Positions 41,106-50,401 of a DNA stretch of 64,000 nt are shown here, piece after piece (the stretch's first letter is position 1; each line of letters starts with the position of its first letter). The stretch is from AP-15 sp963833745. Its GTDB lineage: Bacteria; Pseudomonadota; Alphaproteobacteria; ATCC43930; CGMCC-115725. The notes under the pieces are model-generated. The model saw nothing but the letters and a program-made list of their open reading frames with translations, ran no database searches and was not told the origin of the DNA. The DNA lies in assembly GCA_963833745.1 (NCBI GenBank), contig CAWHZD010000006.1, forward strand, positions 434,001-498,000, read 5' to 3'. The position numbers and the translations under genes are program-made.

Positions 41106-43352
41106 TCACCCAAACTTGTTGGAGCGCGGGAAGCCGTTGGGGACGAGGCGGCCGGCGGCGCCGCGTGGGCCGAGCCACGGGCTGAGGTCGGTTTCGGTGC
41201 GGGTGCGGCTTTCGCCCTGCCGCCATGAGAGGCCGTCGCCGAGGCGGAACACCTTGGCGTCGGCGAGGCGGCCTGATTTGTAGCGCTGCAGGATCACGCC
41301 GCGGCCGCGCGTCATCAGCGGGACGTCGTCGAGCTTGACCACCAGCATCCGCCGGTTGTCGCCGACAAAGGCGACGGCGTCGCCGTCCTCGGCGCGCAGG
41401 CAGATGCGTGCGACCGCACCCTCGCCCGGGGTCAGCACCTGCTTGCCGGCGCGGGTCTGCGCCACCGCCTCCTCGCCGTCGACGACAAAGCCGCGGCCGT
41501 CGCTCGCCGCGACCAGCAATTCCATGCCCGGCCGATAGGGAAACACCGCGACCAGATCGTGCTCGTTCGGCAGGTCGACCATCAGCCGCAGCGGCTCGCC
41601 CTGGCCGCGCCCACCCGGCAGCCGATCGACCCCAATCGTATAAAACCGGCCGTTGGTCGCAAATACCACCAGCCGGTCGGTGGTCTCGGCCGCAACCGCA
41701 AACCGCGGTCCGTCGCCTTCCTTGTATTTCTGCTCGGCGGCCGAACCGTTGTGGCCCTTGACCGCGCGCACCCAGCCTTTTTGCGAGCACAGCACCGTCA
41801 CCGGCTCGCGCTCGACCATCGCTTCGGCCGGGATCTCGACCGGGGCCGGCGCGTCGGCAAGCGTGGTGCGGCGGCGGCCCAGCCCAGGATCACCGCGATG
41901 ATTTGGGTCGCCGCCAAATTCGGCCGCGGTCTCGCCGATTTCTTTCGCGACGGCGCGCCATTGCCGACGCTCGCTGTCCAACAATCGATTCAGGCCGGCT
42001 TCCTCGGCAGCCAACGCGTCGAGCTCCTTGCGGATCGCGATCTCTTCGAGCCGGCGCAAGGCGCGCAGCCGCATGTTGAGGATCGCCTCGGCCTGGACCT
42101 CGCTGAGCTCCCAGCGCCGCATCATCTCGGCTTTTGGGTCGTCAGACTCGCGGATGATCCGAATCACCTCGTCGAGATTGACGAAGACAACGATGTGGCC
42201 GTTCAGGATCTCGATGCGGTGGGCGACGGCGGCAAGACGATGCCGGCTCTTGCGCTGCAACACCTCGCGGCGATGGTCGAGAAACGCCTGCAACGCCTCT
42301 TTCAGGCTCATCACCCGCGGCACGCCCGAGGGATCGAGGACGTTGAGGTTCAACGGCACCCGAACCTCGAGCTCGGTCAGCCGGAACAACTGCTCCATCA
42401 ACAGCGCGGCGTCGACATTGCGCGTCTTGGGCTCGATGACGAGGCGCACGTCCTCGGCCGACTCGTCGCGGATGTCGGCCAAGAGCGGCAGCTTTTTCTC
42501 TTCGAGCAGGGCGGCGATCTTTTCGATCAGCCGTCCCTTGGGCACGCCAAACGGGATCTCGGTCACGACGATCTGATAGGCGCCGTGACCCAACGGCTCG
42601 GCCGCCCAGCGCGCCCGCAGCCGAAAGCTGCCGCGACCGGTCTCGTAGGCGAGGCGAATGTTCTCAGCCGGCTCGACCAGAACCCCGCCAGTCGGGAAAT
42701 CCGGCCCGGGGACATGAGCGCAGAGCGCTTCGACCGAAGCGGCCGGTTGGTCGATCAGGTGCAACAAGGCGGCGCACAGCTCGCCGGCATTATGCGGCGG
42801 GATGCTGGTCGCCATGCCGACCGCGATGCCCGAGGATCCGTTCGCCAACAGGTTCGGGAAGCGGGCGGGCAGGACAATCGGCTCGCTGTCCTCGCCGTCG
42901 TAGGTCGGGCGGAAATCGACGGCGTCCTCGTCGATGCCGTCGAGCATCGCCTGCGCCACCGCCGAGAGCCGGCTTTCGGTGTAGCGCATCGCCGCGGCGT
43001 TATCGCCGTCGATATTGCCGAAATTGCCCTGGCCGTCGACCAGCGGATAGCGCTGCGAGAAATCCTGAGCGAGCCGCACCAGCGCGTCATAGACCGCCAG
43101 CTCACCGTGCGGATGAAACTTGCCGATCACGTCGCCGACGACCCGGGCGCACTTCTTGTAGCCCGAGGCCGGGTCGAGCCGCAGCTGCTGCATCGCGTGC
43201 AGGATGCGGCGATGGACCGGCTTCAGCCCGTCGCGGACATCGGGCAGCGAGCGCGACATGATCGTCGACAGCGCATAGGACAGATAGCGCTCGCCGAGCG
43301 CGTCGGCGAAATCAACCTCGCGGATCTCGCCGGGCGGAGCCGTCACGGGCAT
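41106..43352 (-). CDS. parC: DNA topoisomerase IV subunit A
   Basis: A 748-residue breakage-reunion subunit. YLSYALSTIMSRSLPDVRDGLKPVHRRIL is the conserved N-terminal block; the catalytic Tyr is in AMRYTESRLS near residue 115, with KKCARVVGDVIGKFHPHG before it. The C-terminal third has the beta-propeller blades typical of ParC (shorter than GyrA). I start at 43352; the longer open frame to 43514 simply translates an extragenic repeat. Partner of ParE at 26444-28441. Confidence 0.93.
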   Translation of the reverse strand: MPVTAPPGEIREVDFADALGERYLSYALSTIMSRSLPDVRDGLKPVHRRILHAMQQLRLDPASGYKKCARVVGDVIGKFHPHGELAVYDALVRLAQDFSQRYPLVDGQGNFGNIDGDNAAAMRYTESRLSAVAQAMLDGIDEDAVDFRPTYDGEDSEPIVLPARFPNLLANGSSGIAVGMATSIPPHNAGELCAALLHLIDQPAASVEALCAHVPGPDFPTGGVLVEPAENIRLAYETGRGSFRLRARWAAEPLGHGAYQIVVTEIPFGVPKGRLIEKIAALLEEKKLPLLADIRDESAEDVRLVIEPKTRNVDAALLMEQLFRLTELEVRVPLNLNVLDPSGVPRVMSLKEALQAFLDHRREVLQRKSRHRLAAVAHRIEILNGHIVVFVNLDEVIRIIRESDDPKAEMMRRWELSEVQAEAILNMRLRALRRLEEIAIRKELDALAAEEAGLNRLLDSERRQWRAVAKEIGETAAEFGGDPNHRGDPGLGRRRTTLADAPAPVEIPAEAMVEREPVTVLCSQKGWVRAVKGHNGSAAEQKYKEGDGPRFAVAAETTDRLVVFATNGRFYTIGVDRLPGGRGQGEPLRLMVDLPNEHDLVAVFPYRPGMELLVAASDGRGFVVDGEEAVAQTRAGKQVLTPGEGAVARICLRAEDGDAVAFVGDNRRMLVVKLDDVPLMTRGRGVILQRYKSGRLADAKVFRLGDGLSWRQGESRTRTETDLSPWLGPRGAAGRLVPNGFPRSNKFG

Positions 43353-43382
43353 GAGCAGGCACCCTCGCTTCGAGCCGGAACC

Positions 43383-43479
43383 GTCACCCCCGCGAAGGCG
43401 AGGGTCCAGAACCGCCGGAGCGGTTGCCCCCTGTTCATGCCAGGGGCAGGCCCTGGGTTCCCGCTTGTGCGGGAATGAC
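43383..43479. repeat. Extragenic palindromic repeat (also codes the RecO tail)
   Basis: Ends are GTCACCCCCGCGAAGGCGAG and GCGGGAATGAC, a dispersed REP-like pattern. The core holds TGCCCCCTGTTCATGCCAGG. It lies between parC and recO and runs into the 3' end of recO, supplying its last residues (VIPAQAGTQG) and stop. A related element is at 45413-45504. Confidence 0.7.
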
Positions 43480-44232
43480 CGGCCGGGCTTGTTCCCCGAA
43501 TTTATCAGCTCCATCCCGCTGCCGCAGGCGGGCGGCGAGGCGCAAGCGGGCGGCCGGTAAGGTCCGGCCCTGCGGCAACAGCACGTGATGCAATAAAAAG
43601 TGCTCGCTCAGGCGCAGACCGGCTCCGATCTGGGCCGCGTCGGCGGGGCTATCGCGCCACAAAAAATCAGGCAATGTCAATAGTTTGTCGTGATATGGCC
43701 GGCCCGCTTCGCGCGACACCGCGCGCCCGCTGCGGGGCGAGACATAGGCGAGGTCGACAGTGCCGCCGGTGACCGCGCAGCGCGTCAGATCGAGGCCGAA
43801 ACCGAGCGCCGCCAGCAGGCTGCATTCCCAGCCGACGTAATACGCCGGCCAGTCGGGCTGCGAATCGAGGGCCTCGAGCAATGCCGCGAACGATGTGAAA
43901 ACGTCGGCATGCGGCTCGCGCTCGGGCAGGGTCGCGGCGATCAGCGCCGCCGCCGCAGCGAGGGCGGCGAGCCGATCGGGATCATCGATCAAGCGCGCGG
44001 CATGGGCGCGGACCAATTCGCAGCCAACCGAGCCCAAATGCTCGGAGAGGCGCCCGCGCCACACCGCGGCGATCTCGTTGCCGGGCTGCAATACCGCCCG
44101 CAATCGCGGTGACTGCCCACCGCGCACCAGCCCCAGATGGCGCCCGTGTTCACGCGTCAACAGCTCGACGATCGTCGAGCTCTCGCCGTGCCGGCGTAGC
44201 CCGACGACAATTCCCGCATCTCGCCATTCCAT
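43435..44232 (-). CDS. recO: DNA repair protein RecO
   Basis: A 265-residue RecO, which with RecF/RecR loads RecA at single-strand gaps. MEWRDAGIVVGLRRHGESSTIVELLTREHGRH is the conserved OB-fold start. Its ATG overlaps the era stop by one base (TGATG), so it is translationally coupled to era. The final residues RPVIPAQAGTQGLPLA are coded by an extragenic repeat that has inserted at or before the natural stop. Confidence 0.9.
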   Translation of the reverse strand: MEWRDAGIVVGLRRHGESSTIVELLTREHGRHLGLVRGGQSPRLRAVLQPGNEIAAVWRGRLSEHLGSVGCELVRAHAARLIDDPDRLAALAAAAALIAATLPEREPHADVFTSFAALLEALDSQPDWPAYYVGWECSLLAALGFGLDLTRCAVTGGTVDLAYVSPRSGRAVSREAGRPYHDKLLTLPDFLWRDSPADAAQIGAGLRLSEHFLLHHVLLPQGRTLPAARLRLAARLRQRDGADKFGEQARPVIPAQAGTQGLPLA

Positions 44233-45143
44233 CAGATGTCGTAGTCGAGACCGATCGCGGCGAAGCGCTCGCGGTCCTCGCCCCAGTTCTGGCGCACTTT
44301 GACGAACAGGAACAGGTGGACTCGGCGTTCCAGCATGTGTCCGAGCTCGGCGCGGGCGCGGGCGCCGATCGTCTTGATGCGCTGGCCGTGATCGCCGAGC
44401 ACGATCGCCCGCTGGCTCGGCCGCTCGACATAGATGACCTGCTCGATGCGGACACTGCCGTCGGGCCGGTCTTCCCAGCTCTCGGTCTCGACCGTCGAGG
44501 CGTAGGGCAGTTCGTCGTGCAGTTGCAGAAAGACTTGTTCGCGCGTGACCTCGGCGGCTAGCAGGCGCTCGGGCGCGTCGGACAGCTGGTCCTCGGGAAA
44601 CAGCCACGGCCCCGGCGGCACCGCGGCAGCGAGATGGCGCTTCAAATCCTCGACACCGTCGCCGCCGAGTCCCGAGATCATGAAGACAGGCTCAAAATTT
44701 CCCTTCTCCGCCAGCTCCGCAGCGAGGCCGAGCAGCCGGTCGCGTCGCACCAGGTCGACCTTGTTCAGCGCCAGGATCGATTTGCGCCCGCGCGCGGCGA
44801 GGCGGTCGAGAATGCGCCGGGTGTCAGCGCCGATGGCGCGCGCCGCATCGACCAGCAGAACGCTCGCGTCGGCGTCTTCAGCCCCCGACCAGGCCGCCGC
44901 CACCATCGCCCGGTCGAGCCGCCGCCGCGGCGCGAAGATACCCGGGGTATCGACATAGACGATTTGGGCCTGCCCTTCGACCGCGATGCCGAGCAGCCGG
45001 CTGCGCGTCGTCTGCGCCTTCGGGGTCACGATCGCCAGCTTGCGCCCGACCAGCCGGTTGAGCAGCGTGGATTTGCCGGCATTGGGCGCACCGATCAGCG
45101 CGACATAGCCGCACCGGGTCGCCGCTGGCAAAACCTCAACCAT
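44232..45143 (-). CDS. era: GTPase Era
   Basis: A 303-residue Ras-like GTPase with a C-terminal KH domain; it helps mature 16S rRNA and the 30S subunit. G1 GAPNAGKSTLLN, G2 region TTRSRLLG, G3 DTPG and G4 NKVD are all visible, and the KH motif VLGDHGQRIKTIGARAR is near residue 250. It is followed directly by recO, the usual alphaproteobacterial order. Confidence 0.95.
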   Translation of the reverse strand: MVEVLPAATRCGYVALIGAPNAGKSTLLNRLVGRKLAIVTPKAQTTRSRLLGIAVEGQAQIVYVDTPGIFAPRRRLDRAMVAAAWSGAEDADASVLLVDAARAIGADTRRILDRLAARGRKSILALNKVDLVRRDRLLGLAAELAEKGNFEPVFMISGLGGDGVEDLKRHLAAAVPPGPWLFPEDQLSDAPERLLAAEVTREQVFLQLHDELPYASTVETESWEDRPDGSVRIEQVIYVERPSQRAIVLGDHGQRIKTIGARARAELGHMLERRVHLFLFVKVRQNWGEDRERFAAIGLDYDI

Positions 45144-45412
45144 TAGAGCGATTTTTCAATCATATTGAACTGTCATCCCCGCGAAAGCGCAGGGCTGTCG
45201 GGGAAAAATTTTTCGATCGCAAAGTCAAAGGAACCGGCTAGGCTATTTCGTCTTGGCCGGACTTGATCTGACTTGATCCGGCCATCCACGCCTTCGGGCG
45301 CCCGAAACAAAGACGAGGATACGCGGGACAAGCCCGCGCAAGACGACTGGAAATCATTTCCCGCGAGCCGTATACAAGTTCTCCTTGCTGCCGCATTTCC
45401 CCGAACAGCCCT

Positions 45413-45504
45413 GCGCGAAAGCGGGAACCCAGGGGCAAGCGGCATGCGGCTGCCCTTGTTCAGGCCAGGGGCAGGCTCTGGACCCCCGCTTTCGCGGGGG
45501 AGAC
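45413..45504. repeat. Extragenic palindromic repeat
   Basis: Carries the same terminal words as 43383-43479 in the opposite orientation (AAGCGGGAACCCAGGGG to CCCCCGCTTTCGCGGGGG). Its core TGCCCTTGTTCAGGCCAGG matches the other copy's core but is flipped relative to the ends. It lies in the 412-base gap between era and the deacetylase gene; the rest of that gap (45144-45412) shows another CCCCGCGAAAGCG word and no gene. Confidence 0.65.
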
Positions 45505-45555
45505 GAGTTAATGGTGCGACCTGATCGGAGCATGCACCACAAGCGAACCCGACAG

Positions 45556-46458
45556 TCACGCCGCGTGCCGCTTTGCCCAATCGACCACTTCGGCGTGGGT
45601 CGCGAACCAGACGCCCTTTTGCGCCTGGGCATGGCGGATGATCTCTTCGAGGATCCAGATGCGCGAGCGGTAGCCGATCACGTGCGGGTGCATCGTTAGC
45701 TGAAAGATGCCGCCCTCGGCATGAGCGGCGTCGAACTCGCGGCGAAAGATGTCGAACACGTCGGTTGGCGGCGTGTACGGGCGCAGCGCCGAAAACCGGT
45801 TCATCATGAAATAGACCGCGTCGTCGCGCACCCATTCGACCGGTAGCTCGACGACCCCGGTCGGCGCGCCGTCGAGCAGCAGCTCGTAGCAATCCTCATC
45901 CGACATCAGCGACGAATCGTAAGCGAGCCCCATCTCCTTTTCGATTTCGAGGGTATGCCGGCTGAAATCCCAGGACGGGGTGCGCAGCCCGACCGGCCGA
46001 ACCCCGCTGATCTTTTCGAGCGCATCGGACGAGCGCAGCATCAGGTCGCGCTCGGCCTCATAGGGCAGTACCGAATTCAGCTCGTGGATCCAGCCGTGGA
46101 TGCCGATCTCATGCCCCAGGTCGACGACCCGGCGCTGTTCTTCGGGATGCAGCAGGGCCGTCACCGCCGGCACGTAAAAGCTGGCCTTGACCCCGTATTT
46201 CTCAAGCACCTTCAGGATTCGCGGCACCCCGACGCGGTTGCCGTATTGGCCCCAGGCGAGCCGGCCGATCGAGTTGCCGCCGTCGCGCAGGTCGCTCGTC
46301 TCATGGTCGCTGTCAAACGACAACGCGACAGCGCAACCCGCACCGCCGGGCCATTCTGCCGGCCGGAATTTACGCCCGGCGCGCACCCGGTCGACGCGCT
46401 TGCGCCATTCCGCCTCGGGCCACTGCCAGGGTTCGAGGGCGGGGTCGGGAGCATTCAT
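45556..46458 (-). CDS. Polysaccharide deacetylase-family protein
   Basis: A 300-residue NodB-like hydrolase. ALSFDSDHET near residue 47 gives the catalytic Asp and metal Asp of motif 1, HEIGIHGWIHE near residue 115 gives the His pair of motif 2, and RTPSWDFS is motif 3. The overall sequence is closer to the cytoplasmic PuuE/HpPgdA branch than to chitin deacetylases, so the substrate may be a small amide or peptidoglycan. It has no signal peptide. Confidence 0.87.
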   Translation of the reverse strand: MNAPDPALEPWQWPEAEWRKRVDRVRAGRKFRPAEWPGGAGCAVALSFDSDHETSDLRDGGNSIGRLAWGQYGNRVGVPRILKVLEKYGVKASFYVPAVTALLHPEEQRRVVDLGHEIGIHGWIHELNSVLPYEAERDLMLRSSDALEKISGVRPVGLRTPSWDFSRHTLEIEKEMGLAYDSSLMSDEDCYELLLDGAPTGVVELPVEWVRDDAVYFMMNRFSALRPYTPPTDVFDIFRREFDAAHAEGGIFQLTMHPHVIGYRSRIWILEEIIRHAQAQKGVWFATHAEVVDWAKRHAA

Positions 46459-46512
46459 AAGTGATCCTCCTGTCCGTGACGCGGCCGGAGGAGCGGCGGA
46501 GAGGAAGGGGAT

Positions 46513-46589
46513 TGGTCGGAGCGGAGAGATTCGAACTCTCGACCCTCAGCACCCCATGCTGATGCGCTACCAGGCTGCGCTACGCTCCG
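46513..46589 (-). tRNA. tRNA-Pro (anticodon GGG)
   Basis: A 77-base tRNA with the CCA encoded. The acceptor arms CGGAGCG and CGCTCCG pair fully, the anticodon stem TCAGC/GCTGA encloses ATGGGGT (U33, GGG at 34-36, G37) and the T arm is GAGAG-TTCGAAT-CTCTC. The first base C and discriminator A fit proline tRNA. It reads CCC (and CCU). Confidence 0.95.
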
Positions 46590-46702
46590 ACCGAGGCGGC
46601 TCCTGCCGAATGGCCGATCTTAGTCGCCCGCGGCGCACCGCGCAACCGCCACAGGCCGCGACCGCCGGGCCGCTGCCATCGCGCTTTTTTCCGGATCTTG
46701 CC

Positions 46703-48040
46703 CTACCCGCCAGCCTCCTCGGCGAGATGCCGCGGCAGGTACAGGCGCACCGTCGTTCCCCGGCCCGGCTCGCTGTCGATTCGCGCCTGCCCGCCGGACT
46801 GCCGGGCAAAGCCATAAATCATCGACAGGCCGAGGCCGGTTCCCATGCCGATCGGCTTGGTGGTGAAGAACGGATCGAAGGCGCGCGCGACAACCTCGGG
46901 CGGCATGCCGACGCCGGTGTCGGTGACGCACACCGCGACATACTCGCCCGCCGCCATGTCCCGTTCCCGTGCCGCGGTCTCGTCGAGCCGGACATTCGCG
47001 GTCTCGGTCGTCAGCCTGCCGCCATTCGGCATCGCGTCGCGCGCGTTGATCGACAGGTTCAACACCGCGTTCTCGAGCTGGTTCGGATCGCACAGGGTCG
47101 GCCACAGATCCGCGGCGAGCACCGTCTCGGCGATGATGGCCGGTCCCATCGTGCGGCGGATCAGCTCCTGCATTTCCGCAATCAGACGGTTGACGTTGGT
47201 TGGCGCCGGCTTGAGCGTCTGGTGCCGGGAAAACGCCAGCAGCCGATGCGTCAGCGCGGCACCACGGTCTGCCGCACCCTGGGCGGCGGCGATGTAGCGG
47301 TTCGCCTCCCGAAGCCGGCCCTGCGCCGATCGCGCCTCGAGCAGCTCCAAATTGCCGGTAATCTCAGTCAGCAGATTGTTGAAATCATGCGCCAGACCGC
47401 CGGTTAGCTGGCCCACGGCCTCCATCTTCTGGGCCTGGCGCAGCGTGTCCTCGAGCCGCTCGCGCTCGGCGATCTGGGCCAGCAGGCGAGCATTGGACTC
47501 GGCCAATTCGCGGATGTGGAGCTTCTGCTCGGTCAAATCGGCGAGCACGCCGCACAACAGCGTGGCGCCGCTGTCGCGCTGCAGCAGGCTGAGCGAAATA
47601 TAGACCGGAAGCTGCTTTCCGCCGGCGGTGAGGAGGGTGAGCTCGCGGCGCACCCCGGCGCGCTTCGCCTCGTCGAGCAGCCGGGCGAACGCCGTCGCGT
47701 CCTCCGGACGCACGAAAGGCTGCAGCCGGCGCCCGATCACCCGTTCATGCGGGACGCCGAGCATGGCGGCGAGGCGCCGATTGCAGTAGAGCATCGTGCC
47801 GTCGTCAGCCAGGGTGACAGCCCCCTCCTGGATATGCTCGATCAGCACCCGGTAGGGACGATCGGCGCTGTCGAGCGTGTAGACCCGGTACTCCTCCGCC
47901 TGCGGGCTCATCACGACCGCGTCGATATCGCCGTGGCGAATGGCCTCGAGCGTGTCCTCGCTTTCCTGGAGCCGGGCTTCGAGCTCGCGGATGTGCTCGG
48001 CGAGCGCCGCCAGCTCGGCCGGCTTCGGTTCAGCTTGCAT
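46703..48040 (-). CDS. PAS-domain sensor histidine kinase, Kai-linked
   Basis: A 445-residue soluble kinase. A coiled-coil N-terminus (LAEHIRELEARLQESEDTLEAI) leads to a PAS domain at about residues 65-180, then the dimerisation/phosphoacceptor helix with LAHDFNNLLTEI near residue 219, and a catalytic domain with NLSINARDAMPNGG, DTGVGMP and GTGLGLSM. There is no membrane segment and no receiver domain. Its start overlaps the second kaiB by 11 bases. The position suggests it reads the KaiC/KaiB state, as SasA does in cyanobacteria, although its domains differ. Confidence 0.9.
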   Translation of the reverse strand: MQAEPKPAELAALAEHIRELEARLQESEDTLEAIRHGDIDAVVMSPQAEEYRVYTLDSADRPYRVLIEHIQEGAVTLADDGTMLYCNRRLAAMLGVPHERVIGRRLQPFVRPEDATAFARLLDEAKRAGVRRELTLLTAGGKQLPVYISLSLLQRDSGATLLCGVLADLTEQKLHIRELAESNARLLAQIAERERLEDTLRQAQKMEAVGQLTGGLAHDFNNLLTEITGNLELLEARSAQGRLREANRYIAAAQGAADRGAALTHRLLAFSRHQTLKPAPTNVNRLIAEMQELIRRTMGPAIIAETVLAADLWPTLCDPNQLENAVLNLSINARDAMPNGGRLTTETANVRLDETAARERDMAAGEYVAVCVTDTGVGMPPEVVARAFDPFFTTKPIGMGTGLGLSMIYGFARQSGGQARIDSEPGRGTTVRLYLPRHLAEEAGG

Positions 48041-48374
48041 TGTGATTCGCCGCCGGGCGGTTTGCCGCCGGCTCCGCGATCAGGTCGAGATCGCGCACAA
48101 CCCGATCGGCTTCGGACAGGTCGCCGACGATGCGCCGGACCGGCAGCGGCAGCAGCTTGATCAAGGTCGGTGCCACCACGACCCGGTACGATTCGGCGAG
48201 TTCGGGCTGTTGGTAGATGTCGACGACCTCGAGGTCGATCGATCCGGCGAGGCGCTGTTCGCAGATGTGGTGCAGGTTCTCGATGGCGCGCTGCGAGCGC
48301 GGGGTATTTCCGGCCACGAAGAGCCGCAGCCGGTAGGCGGCGGGCGGCGCCGCGGCCGCGCCTTGCGCGCTCAC
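48030..48374 (-). CDS. kaiB: KaiB-family protein (second copy)
   Basis: A 114-residue KaiB domain: LRLFVAGNTPRSQRAIENLHHIC, then DLEVVDIYQQPELAE and VVVAPTLIKLLP, the thioredoxin-like core of KaiB. It is about 37% like the neighbouring copy by eye, so this is an old duplication. KaiB binds KaiC in its post-phosphorylation state. It overlaps the first kaiB by four bases and the kinase gene by 11. Confidence 0.92.
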   Translation of the reverse strand: MSAQGAAAAPPAAYRLRLFVAGNTPRSQRAIENLHHICEQRLAGSIDLEVVDIYQQPELAESYRVVVAPTLIKLLPLPVRRIVGDLSEADRVVRDLDLIAEPAANRPAANHNAS

Positions 48375-48712
48375 CCGATGCCGCCCTTGGGCCGGATGTC
48401 GAGCCCGACCAGGACCTTTTCGGTGTCCGAAAGGCTGCCGATCAGCCGCTTCACCGGCCCCGGCAGGCCGCGAACCAGGGTCGGGATGGCCAGGATCTGG
48501 TCCACGACCGCAAGCTTCGGGTTTTGCACCAGATCGATTACCTCGATGTCGTAGCGCCCGGCCAGATGGTCATCGCAGACGCGCCGAAGGTTGGCGATGG
48601 CAGCGAGTGATTTGGCCGTCTGGCCGGCGACGTAAAGGCGCAGATGATAATGATCGGAAGCGCCGGCGGCGGCGGATTCCGGCGCGACGGATCGCGGATC
48701 GGGTGGGCTCAT
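48371..48712 (-). CDS. kaiB: KaiB-family protein (first copy)
   Basis: A 113-residue KaiB domain: LRLYVAGQTAKSLAAIANLRRVC, EVIDLVQNPKLA and ILAIPTLVRGLP. It begins on the last base of the kaiC stop (TAATG), so it is translationally coupled to kaiC. Having two KaiB forms next to one KaiC is found in several non-cyanobacterial species. Confidence 0.92.
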   Translation of the reverse strand: MSPPDPRSVAPESAAAGASDHYHLRLYVAGQTAKSLAAIANLRRVCDDHLAGRYDIEVIDLVQNPKLAVVDQILAIPTLVRGLPGPVKRLIGSLSDTEKVLVGLDIRPKGGIG

Positions 48713-50401
48713 TAGGCAGCCCCGCGGCGCAAGGCGAGGGCGGCGCGATCATCGGTCAGCGCGGTCTCGCGCGCATCGTCCTCGATGGCCAGGGCGTCGG
48801 TCTCATCTTCCGCGGCCTCCAGGGCGGCGCGCAGCTCGATGATCTGGCGCTCCATCACCGCGCGGCGGCGGGCGAGGTCGCGGCGCCGCCGCTCGACCTC
48901 CTGGCGCCGGCTGGCGGCGGCCGCCTGCTCGCGCGCCTCCTGGCTGAGCCGCGCGGCGCCGGTCAGCACCCCCTCGGGGCCGATATAGGCCGGGATCAGC
49001 TCGACGCCCCTATCGGTGATGCGGTACTCGCGCACCTGATTGGAATGGCTCATGCCGCGCGCCTTGATGACATAGAGGAGGTGGTTGCGCTCGCCGTTCG
49101 CTTCGATGTCGATCAGCTTGATCCAGGCATCCATTAGCGAGGACAGGCCCTGCTCGGTGCCCTCCAGCGAAGCGCCCTCGTTGCGCAGGCTGATGAACAG
49201 CGCGGTGATGCCCCGGCTCTTGAGCAGGTCGACGCATGCGCAGCAGCGTGGCGTGGACCTCGGCGTCGGGACCGCGGAAGGCGGAGATCGGGTCGATTAC
49301 CACCAATTCGGGCTTGAACTGGTCGAGGTCGCGATGCATGCGCGCCAGATGCATTTCGAGCCCGTAGAGGCTGGGGCGCGAGACCTCGAAGCGCAGCCGG
49401 CCGCTCTCGACCCGCTTTCGCAGATCGAGCCCGACGGAGAGGGCGTTGCGGCAGATCTCCCCGGCGCTTTCCTCGAACGCGAAGTACAGACAGCGTTCGC
49501 CGCGGGCGCAGGCGGCATCGATGAAATGACTGCCGATGGTGGTCTTGCCGGTGCCGGCGACCCCGGACAACAGGATGCTCGATCCGCGAAAAAACCCGCC
49601 ATTGCGCAGCAGGCTGTCGAGGCCGGGAATGCCGGTGGAGACGATCTCGCTCGACACCGGCGTGCTGAGCCCAGACGAGGTCACCGGCAGCACGCTGATG
49701 CCCTGGGCGTCGATCAGAAACGGGTATTCGTTGGTGCCGTGCGCCGAGCCGCGGTATTTCACCACCCGCAGCCGCCGCGTGGTGATCTGGTCCTCGACGC
49801 GGTTGTCGAGCAGGATCACGCAGTCGGAGACGTACTCCTCCAACCCCTGCCGGGTCAGCTGTCCCTCGCCGCGTTCGGCGGTGATGATCGCGGTCAGACC
49901 GCGGTCCTTGATCCAGCCGAACAGCCGGCGCAGCTCGGCGCGCAGCAGGGAGTCATCGGTGAAGCCGGCGAACAGGGTCTCGATGGTGTCGAGCACCACC
50001 CGCTTGGCGCCGATCGAGTCGACGGCGAAGCCGAGGCGCAGGAAGAGACCTTCGAGGTCGTACTCTACGGTCTCCTCGATCTCGCTGCGCTCGACCCGGA
50101 CATGGTCGATAGCGAGCCTGCCGTCGGCGACCAGCCGATCGAGATCGTAGCCGAGGGAGACGACGTTGGCGGCCAAATCCTCCGCCTGTTCCTCGAAGCT
50201 CATGAAAACGCCGGGCTCGCCGAGCCGGACCGCGCCGTTCACCAGAAAGGTGATGCCGAAGAGGGTCTTGCCGCACCCCGCCGAGCCGCAGATCAGGGAT
50301 GGGCGGCCGGTCGGCAGGCCGCCCTGCGTGACGTCGTCGAAGCCGGCGATGCCCGTCGGCGACTTTGGCAGCAAGTTCAGCGCGCTAGCGTCGGGCGGCA
50401 C
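48712..50401 (-). CDS. kaiC: Circadian-type ATPase KaiC, frameshifted at 49234
   Basis: Two frames make one double-domain KaiC of about 562 residues. The CI domain has GSAGCGKT at residues 39-46 and the SFEEQ glutamate pair; the CII domain has GVAGTGKTT near residue 280 and FEESAG. In the second frame the phosphorylation segment reads GLSSLMDAW, with Ser-Ser where cyanobacteria have Ser-Thr. The C-terminal 80 residues form a coiled coil (SRRQEVERRRRDL). Removing one base at 49234 joins the frames at LLRM and VDLLKSRG. GTG start at 50401. There is no kaiA nearby. Confidence 0.9.

Noticed and set aside
43353..43514. 54-residue N-terminal extension of ParC
   Set aside because: It translates an extragenic repeat (CPWHEQG, DPRLRGGDG) and ParC homology starts only after the ATG at 43352.
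44230..44607. N-terminal extension of RecO through the era gene
   Set aside because: The extension is the era coding region in another frame; the RecO domain begins at the ATG that overlaps the era stop.
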